64,000 nucleotides of DNA from Pseudomonadales bacterium (GTDB taxonomy: Bacteria; Pseudomonadota; Gammaproteobacteria; Pseudomonadales; Azotimanducaceae). This document shows positions 43,747-52,385 of the stretch, in pieces. Position 1 is the stretch's first letter; every line of letters starts with the position of its first letter. The stretch is taken from positions 581,545 to 645,544 of the forward strand of contig JAEPOO010000002.1 in the NCBI GenBank assembly GCA_017642855.1. The letters are read 5' to 3'. Position numbers and translations under genes: made by a program. The notes under the pieces were generated by a model. It was not told the origin of the DNA. It ran no database searches and saw nothing but the letters and a program-made list of their open reading frames with translations.

Positions 43747-44997
43747 ATGCCTGATCTTGAAGCCGACCTGTTTAACCTTGCCATGAGTGAGCAAGCACAG
43801 CCGCTCATGGATGCTGTGAAAAAACACATTGCTGAAAACATTGAGCCGATCACTGAAGAATTCTTCTCTCTGGATAAGGAAAAAGAAGACCGGTGGTCCT
43901 GGCATCCCAGGCAGTTGGAATTGCTTGAAGGTGCAAAAGACAAAGCGAAAGAATCGGGGTTGTGGAATTTTTTCCTGCCCGGTTACTCGGAGATTGGAGA
44001 GGGACTGACTAACCTGGACTATGCCTATATCGCGACTGAGCTCGGCAAGTACGCGCTGGCTTCGGAATCCCTTAATTGTAGTGCACCCGATACTGGCAAC
44101 ATGGAAGTACTGGAAAGAGTCGGCACTGAAGCTCAAAAAGAGCAGTGGTTAAAACCGCTACTGAACGGTGATATTCGATCGGCTTATGCGATGACGGAAC
44201 CGGGGTTGCCGTCGTCAGATGCAAAGAACATTTCAACCAGTGCGGTGCTTGACGGCGATGAGTGGGTCATTAATGGCGAGAAGTTCTATATCTCCGGTGC
44301 CGGAGACCCCCGCTGCAAAATCATGATCACAATGGTGAAGACCGACCCTGATGCCGCGCCGTCAAAGCAGCAGTCCCAGATCCTGGTGCCTATCGAGACG
44401 CCGGGCGTGCAGATACTTGAAGGCATGGAAGTGTTTGGTCATGACCACGCGCCAAGAGGCCACATGCACATAAAGTTCGACAATGTCCGTGTACCCAAGG
44501 AGAACATTCTGCTGGGTGTAGGCCGAGGTTTCGAGATTTCTCAGGTGCGATTGGGGCCTGGTCGAATTCACCACTGTATGCGATCTATCGGTAAAGCCGA
44601 GAAAGCGCTTGAGCTGATGGTGAAACGCTCGGCCACCCGCGAAGCATTTGGCAAACCCATTGCGAAGCTCGGGAAAAACCTGGAAGTCATCTCGAGGGCG
44701 CGTATCGAAATTAATGCCATGCGTCTGGCAGTTCTGCAGGCAGCGAAGGCGATGGATGTGCTTGGCAACAAAGAAGCCAGGGTTTATGTCAGCGCGGTGA
44801 AAGCGATGGTGCCGGAGAAGGTCTGCCTGATTATTGACCAGGCAATCCAAATGCATGGTGCGGCGGGCATCTCTCAGTGGACACCTCTGGCCGAAATGTA
44901 CACAGATCTACGTCACCTTCGTTTTGCTGACGGTCCTGATGAGGTGCACCATATGGTGGTGGGTCGCGCTGAATTGCAAAGATACGATCTCTGGTAA
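43747..44997 (+). CDS. Acyl-CoA dehydrogenase family protein
   Basis: A 416-residue flavoenzyme. The FAD/substrate segment is YAMTEPGLPSSDAKNIS. The C-terminal helix bundle carries GRIHHCMRSIGKAEKALEL and the final RFADGPDEVHH motif, both typical of the FadE/ACAD10-11 group. It introduces a 2,3-double bond into an acyl-CoA in fatty-acid or side-chain breakdown. Strong ribosome site (AAAGGAG). The spacing to the P450 that follows (140 bases) leaves room for a separate promoter. Confidence 0.92.
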   Translation: MPDLEADLFNLAMSEQAQPLMDAVKKHIAENIEPITEEFFSLDKEKEDRWSWHPRQLELLEGAKDKAKESGLWNFFLPGYSEIGEGLTNLDYAYIATELGKYALASESLNCSAPDTGNMEVLERVGTEAQKEQWLKPLLNGDIRSAYAMTEPGLPSSDAKNISTSAVLDGDEWVINGEKFYISGAGDPRCKIMITMVKTDPDAAPSKQQSQILVPIETPGVQILEGMEVFGHDHAPRGHMHIKFDNVRVPKENILLGVGRGFEISQVRLGPGRIHHCMRSIGKAEKALELMVKRSATREAFGKPIAKLGKNLEVISRARIEINAMRLAVLQAAKAMDVLGNKEARVYVSAVKAMVPEKVCLIIDQAIQMHGAAGISQWTPLAEMYTDLRHLRFADGPDEVHHMVVGRAELQRYDLW

Positions 44998-45048
44998 ATA
45001 GGCGAAGCGCGGGCCGTTGCCCTCGATTCTCGCATCGATTTACAGCGC

Positions 45049-45156
45049 TTAGCGACCGAGCAGTCCGACCCCATCGAAAATGAACATGAGGGTGCAGGCC
45101 ATGGTGTGCTCACCGTCCAGCCCCTGGATCCGAATGCATGACAAGACCGCCTGACC
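45049..45156 (-). other. Short coding-like minus-strand frame between acyl-CoA dehydrogenase and P450 genes
   Basis: On the minus strand, an open frame from 45156 to the TAA at 45049 reads VLSCIRIQGLDGEHTMACTL and ends FDGVGLLGR. The pattern looks like two beta strands of a protein C-terminus. No good start codon or ribosome site. It may be a gene fragment or chance. Nothing else is visible in this gap (44998-45137). Confidence 0.25.
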
Positions 45157-46463
45157 TCAGGTCCGATCAACTTGAACCGGTTTCTCTGGATAGCCCGGTG
45201 GATCCGAGTTTTCTAGGCTTCACCCCTTTGTCCTGGCTGAAATTGATCAAAGAGCAAGGACCGGTTTTTAAATCCGAATACCGTGGTGAAGAAGCCTACA
45301 TTATTGGTACTCATGAAGCTGACCGGATTATGTGGAAGTCTCCGGATGACTGGCTCTACGGGCCGCCGTCGTCCGGTGGCGATTTTTTTCGTGAAGTAAT
45401 GGGCGACATGCACGTTACCCAGCTCGACGGCGAACCTCACAGAAGATCCCGGAGATTGATACTGCCCGCTTTTGGCGTGGCTGCGGTCACGCGGGCAATG
45501 CCTGCGGTTAACGAGGTGATTGCCAAGGGTCTGGCACAATTGGCGAAAGGTCCGATGGATTTTCATCCTGACCTTTCTCGGTTGATTGCTCGAGCGCTCA
45601 ATGTGTCCCAGGTTCGTGAGTTTCCAAGCGATGAATTCATCGACAAGATGATGATGTTCGAAGAGGCTTTTATCCCTGCCTCGGCTTTGCCCGATGAACG
45701 CCGCAAAGCCTGGTATCAGAGGGCGGATTATGTGGCTGCTCGCGAAGCGGCTTTCAGCTACTTTAAAGGTATCGTCAACGATCGGCTGGCTGGCAAGGTT
45801 CGGGGGGATTCTCTCGATCTGGTGATTGAAAAGGCGGTCCCCGAAGGATTGTCACCGCTCTCCCGTGAGGAACTGGTGAGAGCAACGTACCTTCTCAGCA
45901 TTGCCGGTGTTGGCAATATTGCAAACATTCTTTGCGCAGCGCTTTGGGCGATACGGGGCACGTGGTTTGAACGGCTTAGAGTTGAGCTTGAAGGTTTCGA
46001 TGCCAACGATCTGAAGTCGGGTATGAGCAAGTTTCCTGTGTTAGGCGCTGTCATCTCTGAAACAGAGCGCTGTTTCCTGCCAGCGCCAGTGATTCCAAAG
46101 CTGAGCGCACATCCTATGAATTTTATGGGGTATGACATTCCCGGCCATGTACACGTTCTTCATCTTCACGGGTTGGCGCATTTCGAAGAGGAACGGTATG
46201 CGGAAGCGGGGCGTTTCGATCCGTCACGTTGGCTCATGGACGACAAAGCTGAGCGCGCTAACGCCTTTGGTGGTGGCCCGCATCTTTGCCTGGGTATGGG
46301 TATTGCTCGTTTTTATGTACCTCTCACGCTGGCGCATATCGTTAAAGACTATGACTGGCACCTCAAAGGCCCACCGGTCTATGTGTCTCAGGCAGAGGAT
46401 TTTGAGGGGGCACCTTTAACGACGAGATGTCTCGGAAGCCTGGAGCCGCGTAGTCGCGGTTAG
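45138..46463 (+). CDS. Cytochrome P450 with an unusual I-helix
   Basis: A 441-residue P450. The haem loop FGGGPHLCLGMGIAR places the thiolate at C384. The ExxR motif is ETER (VISETERCF), near 300. In the I-helix, where most P450s have A-G-x-D/E-T, this one reads IAGVGNIAN (about 255-263). The acid-alcohol pair used for oxygen activation is missing. Such P450s may work as peroxygenases, isomerases or with substrate-assisted catalysis. No ferredoxin gene is adjacent. The 3' end overlaps the next convergent gene by 4 bases. Confidence 0.88.
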   Translation: MTRPPDLRSDQLEPVSLDSPVDPSFLGFTPLSWLKLIKEQGPVFKSEYRGEEAYIIGTHEADRIMWKSPDDWLYGPPSSGGDFFREVMGDMHVTQLDGEPHRRSRRLILPAFGVAAVTRAMPAVNEVIAKGLAQLAKGPMDFHPDLSRLIARALNVSQVREFPSDEFIDKMMMFEEAFIPASALPDERRKAWYQRADYVAAREAAFSYFKGIVNDRLAGKVRGDSLDLVIEKAVPEGLSPLSREELVRATYLLSIAGVGNIANILCAALWAIRGTWFERLRVELEGFDANDLKSGMSKFPVLGAVISETERCFLPAPVIPKLSAHPMNFMGYDIPGHVHVLHLHGLAHFEEERYAEAGRFDPSRWLMDDKAERANAFGGGPHLCLGMGIARFYVPLTLAHIVKDYDWHLKGPPVYVSQAEDFEGAPLTTRCLGSLEPRSRG

Positions 46464-47023
46464 TCGAGCCAGCTTGGTGGCGCGGGGATGTTGAATATGC
46501 TCTGCACAACCGACTCGAACGCAGCATCTTGATCCTGATCCATGACGTTCTCTACCTGATCATAGAGTTTCACGACGCCGTCGACGTGGCGGATGAATCC
46601 ATCTGGGAAATGACCGCCCAGCCGAAGGTTGTCTTTCCAGAATCTGCGATGGGGTGCATGCATCAGACAACGCATGTAATTCAGTGACAGGGATTGTTCT
46701 GCTTCGATTAATCCGTTTTCTCTCTGATAATGCAGGTTCTGAAAGTATACCAGCTCGAAGTAAAGTTCCTGTTCGAGCGCACGCCTTTCCCTAATTGTTA
46801 GCTCTTCAATGTCGGCGAAATTTTCATCGAGTTTGTAGAGCTCATGGTCAAAGAATTTGTCTCTCGCTGAGTGCAGGGCACCGGTATCCAGTAGGTGTAG
46901 CCCGATGTTGATTCTCGCATCATTGCGTTGCTGCAACAGTTTTGCGCGTGACTGTTTTTGGTTTGCGCGGAGTTGGAATCCGATAAAGAACAGGAGTATG
47001 GCAATGATGATGATTTCGAGCAT
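46460..47023 (-). CDS. Single-pass membrane hypothetical protein
   Basis: A 187-residue protein with an N-terminal hydrophobic helix (LEIIIIAILLFFIGFQL) and a mostly helical cytosolic or periplasmic remainder rich in Asp, Glu and Arg. Regions such as LSLNYMRCLMHAPHRRFWK look conserved, but I do not recognise the family. It is convergent with the P450 and stands alone. Confidence 0.6.
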   Translation of the reverse strand: MLEIIIIAILLFFIGFQLRANQKQSRAKLLQQRNDARINIGLHLLDTGALHSARDKFFDHELYKLDENFADIEELTIRERRALEQELYFELVYFQNLHYQRENGLIEAEQSLSLNYMRCLMHAPHRRFWKDNLRLGGHFPDGFIRHVDGVVKLYDQVENVMDQDQDAAFESVVQSIFNIPAPPSWLD

Positions 47024-47093
47024 GAGTTAGTTATAGCCTGACCAATAGCGCATTGCCATACTTACCGTTAGCTCGGCGCCTCCCTAATTCTAG

Positions 47094-47354
47094 ACGAAAC
47101 CAGGTGCCCAGTTCGGCCTCCGCACGGCGAGCCTCTCTGTCACGGTTCAGGATCAACCGATTCTTCTTGGTGGTGACATTATCTTTGAAGCCGGTGTTAA
47201 CCAAGTGAGCGGTGTTATCGACAAACTGGAAAGTTTAAAAAACTGCTTTGAACAGACCGCTGTGGGTGACACACTCAGAATTACCGTGATTCGTGATGGT
47301 GACACAGTGATGTTGTGTGCGCCCAAACCTGATAACCGTGAGTGTCTGTTATGA
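47094..47354 (+). pseudogene. HtrA-type serine protease remnant (PDZ domain only)
   Basis: An open frame begins just after a TAG and encodes PGAQFGLRTASLSVTVQ, ILLGGDIIFEAGVNQVSG and DTLRITVIRDGDTV before its stop at 47354. This is the AGLR...LLGGDII...GDTVxLTVxRDG pattern of the C-terminal PDZ domain of bacterial HtrA/S1C proteases. The protease domain and the first part of the PDZ domain are absent, so the gene is a remnant. Its TGA overlaps the ATG of the DUF4136 lipoprotein by 4 bases, as if the two were once translationally coupled. Confidence 0.6.
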
Positions 47355-47884
47355 AGAAACTTTTTCTCTTATCCCTTGTTATGGTCCTGTCCGGATGTGC
47401 GACTGATTCGCTGAATGAAGAGGTTATTGCTCATCCTAACTACGATATTTCAAGCTTCAAGACATATACCTGGGCCAAACCACCTGTGGCGGTGGTTGGG
47501 GTGCTGGCGGGCGCAGAATCAGTGCAGTTGGAGCTGAGAATGAAAGATGCCGTCAACCGAATGCTTCAAGCCCGAGGCTATCGACTTGAAGAAGCGAAAA
47601 ACGCCCAGCTGGAAGTATCTACGCTTGTCGGTGCGATGGAAGAATCTTCTTACTCGACGCATGTGGTCGACTCGCAGCGCTACTATGGCGCACAGTTCCG
47701 ATGGACCCAGGAGAATGACTACTTGCGTGGTGCGGTCTCTGTCATCTTTACTCATCCTGACACCAAGGATATTGTCTGGCAGGGCTCTGTCGGAGAGAAT
47801 CTCAAGAACGATGCGAATCGTGCCAGGGGCACTGTCGGTAAGTTCATCGGCATCATCGGTGACATGCTGCCCCGTTCACAGTAG
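47351..47884 (+). CDS. DUF4136 lipoprotein
   Basis: A 177-residue lipoprotein. Lipobox LVMVLSGCATD (C16). The start HPNYDISSFKTYTWAKPP and the later SVIFTHPDTKDIVWQGSVGE are the two signatures of DUF4136 proteins, which are periplasmic-side outer membrane lipoproteins of unknown role. Its start overlaps the stop of the HtrA remnant (ATGA). The upstream in-frame GTG at 47342 is rejected because it would lengthen the signal sequence for no gain. Confidence 0.85.
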   Translation: MKKLFLLSLVMVLSGCATDSLNEEVIAHPNYDISSFKTYTWAKPPVAVVGVLAGAESVQLELRMKDAVNRMLQARGYRLEEAKNAQLEVSTLVGAMEESSYSTHVVDSQRYYGAQFRWTQENDYLRGAVSVIFTHPDTKDIVWQGSVGENLKNDANRARGTVGKFIGIIGDMLPRSQ

Positions 47885-47911
47885 AAGAGGCAAATCCGCG
47901 GAGACCAAGTC

Positions 47912-48195
47912 ATGCGGAGTTTTGTTTTCGCCATTTGCCTGTCGGTCGTCACCCCCTTGGCGTGGGCTGATGACTGGAAGTTTCAGGTCAGCGGTGATTT
48001 GATGGTTTCGGCTTGGAGGTCGACATGACATGTCAGTGGAGTCTGGACGCGAGGTATAACACTAACGGGCGATTGGGTCTCGATTTGAGGGGTCAGGTCG
48101 TGTGGGTCGACAATGAAGCCGGTAACGTGAGTGAACGTGATGATTTTGCCCACGATACTGTGACACATGGTTCTCTTATTGGGTTGATCCTTTAA
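47912..48195 (+). pseudogene. Frameshifted secreted or outer membrane protein remnant
   Basis: From the ATG at 47912 a signal peptide (RSFVFAICLSVVTPLAWA) and a strand (DDWKFQVSGDLM) are followed by an early stop at 48026. Another frame, open from 47998 to the TAA at 48195, carries DGFGLEVDMTCQWSLDARY, then RGQVVWVDNEAGNVSERDD and a final SLIGLIL. Together they read as one secreted protein with beta-strand repeats, broken by a one- or two-base shift near 48000. The ending suggests a small outer membrane barrel, now too short to work. Confidence 0.5.
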
Positions 48196-48200
48196 TTCCG

Positions 48201-50627
48201 ATGCGTCTCTTAATCCTTTCGCTGACAGTTCTCCTTTCAGTCGTCCCGACCCATGCAGAGGAAGAAATTCCCTGGCAGTTTCCTAAAGACGTCACATTCG
48301 AGAAAGGCACGCTGATTGTCCATGCGCCTCAGATTGTTGATTGGACAGCCTACGAAAAAGTCACCCTGCTGATGGCTGTGGAGTACCTGTCTGACGCAGG
48401 TGGCAGTGAAGTGATCTACGCGACGGTTGAGATGACTGGCGCGACTGAAGTAGACATGGATGAGCGCACGGTTCGTGTCTACGACAGAGAAGTGGTGTCT
48501 ACCAAAGTCTCAGGAACGGATCGACCAGAGTACTCGAAGGTTCTGACCGAGCGAATGACTGAAACCCCGGTTGTGGCGCCTCTGGACATTTTTCTGCTTT
48601 CTCTCGCTCAAGACGTATTAGAGGTGAAGAATCACGAGGGATTCAATCCTGAGCCGCCGAACATCAGGGTTGCGATGATGCCGACTATTCTTCTCTTGGT
48701 GCCCGGCAAACCACAATTTCAGCCGATGGAATCAAGTCCTTATAGCCTTGTGACCAACGCAAATTGGCCGCTTTTGAAGCATCGGGTCGATGAAGCTTAC
48801 TATCTGCTCTACAAAGAAAGCTGGTGGGAAAGTTCGTCACTTCAAGACGGCTGGACTGCGATGTCCGGTCAACCAGATGGGATCGATGTGCTCGACCCTG
48901 AAGGGCCCTATAAAGAGTTTCTGGTCAGCGCGACTGCCCGAGAATCTGTTCAGATTCTTTTCGCGGACACGCCCACCGAACTGATTTTGCTCGATGGGCC
49001 TCCGCGCACTGAGGCGATTCCTGAAGCCTTGGGTCTGAGTTTCGCGATGAATACGCAAAGCCCGCTATTCCAATACGGGGTAGACTGGTATTTCCTCGCG
49101 GCTGGACGTTGGTTTAGATCGGATAACCTGAACAAGGGTGGCTGGGAGATGGTGACGGAGTTACCGGAAGTGTTCTCTGAGATTCCAGCGTCGCACGGTA
49201 TGGGTTATGTCCGAACTTCGGTCGCTGGGACGATAGAAGCAAAGACCGCTTTGCTTGAAGCCAGCCTGCCACAGAAGAAAACCGTCTCGGTGAACGACTA
49301 TCTGGAACTGACCGCTCCGTATGACGGTGAGCCCAGTTTTGAACGCATCGCGTCGACGCAGATTGTCCGGGCAACCAACTCCCCCTATGAGATCTTTGAA
49401 TTTCAAGGCATCTACTACCTGTGTTACGAAGGTGTCTGGTATGACTCTGATGTCCCCGAGGGACCCTGGAAACCCGCGCTTCGTGTGCCTGATGTGATCT
49501 ACGATATCCCGGCAGACTCGCCGGCTTACCCGGTCACTCAGGTTGCGGTTTCTCAGAGCTCTTCCACAACGGTGACCTTCTCAGCGAGTTCCAGCTATTA
49601 CACGGGCGTATACAGCTACTTCGGATTTCCGGTTTATGGCACGGGCTGGTACTACCCGCCGTACTACAGGTATGGCGCGCTTTGGTACTACCCGTGGTAC
49701 CGGTCCTATGGTTACGGAAGTTTCTATAACCCTCGAACCGGAAACTACGGCACTCGCCAGGTCTGGGCGGGTCCCTACGGGGGATACAGTTATAACCAGC
49801 ACCATAACCCGCGAACGGGTCGATCTGGATATGTTGAAACTGCGTGGGATTCTGACGAGTGGGCGAGTTACGGTGAGACCTACAATCCGAGGACGAATAT
49901 CTATTCGGAAACGGAGCGCTATTACTCGGAAGACCACGAGCGCTTTGAGATGGCGCGAGAGATCAGTCGCGGTGACAAGACCATGAATGTGGATCGCGAG
50001 ATTGATATTGATGACGGCTGGGCGGTGACCGAACGCTCAACGTCCGAAGGCGGCAACATGAGGGTTGAGCGTCATCGTCAGGAAGATGGCAGCTACACGT
50101 CCGATGGCACCATGAATACCGGCGACGGCAAGAGTGTCGATTTCGAAGGCAAGATCGAAGACGGTCAGCGGCGCACGCACTACGAAAGTTCAGAAGGTGG
50201 TGAGTTCGTGACAGGCCGTGGTGATGAAAATCGTGGCATGGTCGGTAAAGGCAGTGATGGCAGCCTGTATGCCGGGAAAAACGGCGACGTTTATAAAAAG
50301 TCGGGCGATAGCTGGTATCAGTATGATCGGGAAAATGGCTGGGGAGAAATCCCCGGACCCAGTGGTGACAATGCCAGGGATCGTGCCAATGAATGGCAAA
50401 ACTCTGCAACGGACCGAATCGGTAGTACGACGCCATTTCGAGAGCGGACGTCGTCAGCGGCCGCTTCCGGTTCCTGGAACGATGATAGCCGGGACAGGTC
50501 CAGCCGAATGAGTCAGATTAGTCGAGACGCACACGCACGAAATATGGGTAATCGACAGTTTCAGCAAAGACGTTCCGTTTCACGAAATCGCATGAGCACC
50601 GGCCGCATGCGGTCTCGATATAGATAG
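48201..50627 (+). CDS. Large secreted Tyr-rich repeat protein
   Basis: An 808-residue secreted protein (signal RLLILSLTVLLSVVPTHA). Residues about 20-450 are a beta-rich region with several Trp/Tyr-rich stretches such as YYLLYKESWWESSSLQ and GIYYLCYEGVWYDSDVPEG. About 465-512 is almost all Tyr, Trp, Gly, Pro and Ser. Then come YNPRTGNYG, HNPRTGRSG and YNPRTNIYS (about 507-566), a charged Gly-rich segment and an Arg/Ser-rich tail. From memory, similar proteins with NPRTG repeats are annotated as carbohydrate-binding family V/XII. Surface or matrix role inferred. It stands alone downstream of the remnants. Confidence 0.6.
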   Translation: MRLLILSLTVLLSVVPTHAEEEIPWQFPKDVTFEKGTLIVHAPQIVDWTAYEKVTLLMAVEYLSDAGGSEVIYATVEMTGATEVDMDERTVRVYDREVVSTKVSGTDRPEYSKVLTERMTETPVVAPLDIFLLSLAQDVLEVKNHEGFNPEPPNIRVAMMPTILLLVPGKPQFQPMESSPYSLVTNANWPLLKHRVDEAYYLLYKESWWESSSLQDGWTAMSGQPDGIDVLDPEGPYKEFLVSATARESVQILFADTPTELILLDGPPRTEAIPEALGLSFAMNTQSPLFQYGVDWYFLAAGRWFRSDNLNKGGWEMVTELPEVFSEIPASHGMGYVRTSVAGTIEAKTALLEASLPQKKTVSVNDYLELTAPYDGEPSFERIASTQIVRATNSPYEIFEFQGIYYLCYEGVWYDSDVPEGPWKPALRVPDVIYDIPADSPAYPVTQVAVSQSSSTTVTFSASSSYYTGVYSYFGFPVYGTGWYYPPYYRYGALWYYPWYRSYGYGSFYNPRTGNYGTRQVWAGPYGGYSYNQHHNPRTGRSGYVETAWDSDEWASYGETYNPRTNIYSETERYYSEDHERFEMAREISRGDKTMNVDREIDIDDGWAVTERSTSEGGNMRVERHRQEDGSYTSDGTMNTGDGKSVDFEGKIEDGQRRTHYESSEGGEFVTGRGDENRGMVGKGSDGSLYAGKNGDVYKKSGDSWYQYDRENGWGEIPGPSGDNARDRANEWQNSATDRIGSTTPFRERTSSAAASGSWNDDSRDRSSRMSQISRDAHARNMGNRQFQQRRSVSRNRMSTGRMRSRYR

Positions 50628-50628
50628 G

Positions 50629-51051
50629 TCAATCCTGGATACAGGCACCAAAGGCAGTAAACGAAAGGTCGTCGCTGACGGCACTGAACACCAGGTTGCC
50701 AGTTTCAATGGTGACAACGATGCTGTAGGCCACGCCCCCCGCAGCCCCTTCTGAACGGTCTTCCACGCCTGCAGCGAGCAACTGACCATCAATCAATTCG
50801 ATCTGATCGAGACGACTGACACGAGCTTTGCCTTCGGTGATGGTTTGCAGTGTCTTTTTGTCAGCGTTTAAGCGAAAGAATGTTGGCGCGTTAATGCTGG
50901 CAGCGGTGACGGACTCACAACCTTCAATGGCGCACTCGTTGTAGTTAGAGACAGCACACAAGATGGGTTCAGACTCGTCAAAGCCAACTGCGGTGACTGG
51001 AAGCGAGGCCAAAAGACAGAGGGTACCAATAGTCTGTGTGAGTTTTTTCAT
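50629..51051 (-). CDS. Small secreted cysteine-containing protein
   Basis: A 140-residue protein with a signal sequence (LTQTIGTLCLLASLPVTAVG). Four cysteines after the signal (ILCAVSNYNECAIEGCES, and FGACIQD) suggest disulfides. A strand-rich middle and a C-terminal SFTAFGACIQD are visible. No family recognised; similar small secreted proteins with the NYNEC pattern exist in marine gammaproteobacteria, but I do not know their role. Confidence 0.55.
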   Translation of the reverse strand: MKKLTQTIGTLCLLASLPVTAVGFDESEPILCAVSNYNECAIEGCESVTAASINAPTFFRLNADKKTLQTITEGKARVSRLDQIELIDGQLLAAGVEDRSEGAAGGVAYSIVVTIETGNLVFSAVSDDLSFTAFGACIQD

Positions 51052-51066
51052 TGGGAAGAATACGCG

Positions 51067-51747
51067 TTATGTTTTTTCGTCAACGGTCACGTTGGCGATG
51101 TGGATACCAACGAGTCTTGCGATAACGACCGCCAGGTAAAGCTGACCCATGATGGCCTGAAGCAATGCAATAGTTCTCGCGACCGGCAGAGTTGGCGAAA
51201 TATCGCCATAACCTAGGGTGGTTTGCGTAACAAAACTGAAATACAACAGTTCATGCAGCACGGCAGTCGCGCTGCTCTGGTCTGAAAGATCCAGCATGAT
51301 CTTTCCACCGAATGAATCCGGTACGAGAACCAGTATTCCGTAGTAGATCAGTGACAGTGCCAGTCCGAACATCAGATAGAGCACAACGGATGCATAAATG
51401 ATTTCCGAATCAATGCGACGTGCGCTCATGAGGTGTCGGTATACCGTGCGCATCACGTAACCCAGGAATACGGCCTGAAACACGCAGTAGGCCAGCAACT
51501 GCTGATCTGCAGATGCCGGTGCCAGCATCCATTTTGTGGTCATCGCGGGTATAAACAGAATGATTCCGACCATCAGTTCAGTTCGATCAGTAGAAACCAG
51601 GTACAGAGACGCGATCATGGTAAACGTATAGTGCAGGCGAGATATTGGGGTCAGCCACTCGGCACTCGCCATAGAAGGAACGATCAGCAACAGCAACATG
51701 CTGACCAGAAGGGTTTCGAAACTGACGATGCGCGTATTCGATTTCAT
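51067..51747 (-). CDS. Potassium channel family protein
   Basis: About 226 residues with several hydrophobic helices before a pore: TQTTLGYGDISPTLPVART, whose TxGYGD filter (near residue 172) is the potassium selectivity sequence. The last helix (IALLQAIMGQLYLAVVIARL) is the usual gate helix. The N-terminal part resembles ion-channel/sensor proteins found with small outer membrane genes. The ATG at 51747 is preferred to one 17 codons upstream, as it starts the hydrophobic domain without extra soluble residues. It starts 18 bases after the end of the preceding glycine-zipper gene. Confidence 0.85.
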   Translation of the reverse strand: MKSNTRIVSFETLLVSMLLLLIVPSMASAEWLTPISRLHYTFTMIASLYLVSTDRTELMVGIILFIPAMTTKWMLAPASADQQLLAYCVFQAVFLGYVMRTVYRHLMSARRIDSEIIYASVVLYLMFGLALSLIYYGILVLVPDSFGGKIMLDLSDQSSATAVLHELLYFSFVTQTTLGYGDISPTLPVARTIALLQAIMGQLYLAVVIARLVGIHIANVTVDEKT

Positions 51748-51764
51748 ATCTAATCCGACTTCAG

Positions 51765-52253
51765 CTACTGAGCAGCGTAACCCCTGGCATCCAGACACAG
51801 TGACATGGCGCGTTTGAAATCATCTTTGCGCTGTTCGTATTGCGCCTGATTCTGGGCGTTTTGATGGGTAGCCTGTTGTTGTGCGCTGTGTCGTGCGTGG
51901 GATCGACCACGCATCGCGCCCAGTGCCCCGCCAACTTCTGCGCCCTTGCTGGCATCGTCATCGACGATTTCTCCAATGATCGCGCCTCGAGCTGCGCCCC
52001 TCAGCGCGCCTCGCATTGCGCTGCCATCTGCACCAGGTCTTTTTGCCTCGACGTTTTTCGGCGTCGTTGTGTTTATCGGGTCAAATCCCGTCTGGTCTTT
52101 TGCCCAGCTATAACATTGGTAGTCGTCCTGCTCGATCTGCTCTGGACTCTGACTATTTTTAGGATAAACGAAGAGCCCTACAGAACTTGCTAGCGAAGCC
52201 AGAACGATGCTGGGACAAAGGAGAAGAGACAAGCAAAACGTCAGTCTTTTCAC
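51765..52253 (-). CDS. Glycine-zipper secreted protein
   Basis: About 162 residues. A signal sequence (KRLTFCLSLLLCPSIVLA) is followed by a polar region and a Gly-rich zipper: AMRGALRGAARGAIIGEIV, then KGAEVGGALGAMRGRS, typical of envelope glycine-zipper proteins. The C-terminal part is helical and rich in Gln. The start is a GTG at 52253 with AGGAA upstream, which puts the signal sequence at the very N-terminus; a longer ATG start would add an unlikely leader. Role unknown. Confidence 0.65.
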   Translation of the reverse strand: MKRLTFCLSLLLCPSIVLASLASSVGLFVYPKNSQSPEQIEQDDYQCYSWAKDQTGFDPINTTTPKNVEAKRPGADGSAMRGALRGAARGAIIGEIVDDDASKGAEVGGALGAMRGRSHARHSAQQQATHQNAQNQAQYEQRKDDFKRAMSLCLDARGYAAQ

Positions 52254-52385
52254 GATAGGGGTTCCTGTCTCGAGCTGATAGTTCCCGTTAGTATAGTGAT
52301 AAGTTAACAAAAATGTGCAGAGAGGCGTGGGGGAATTCTGTTACAGTTCAGGTCCCACGGATCCGACAGCACACTGGGTAGTTTT

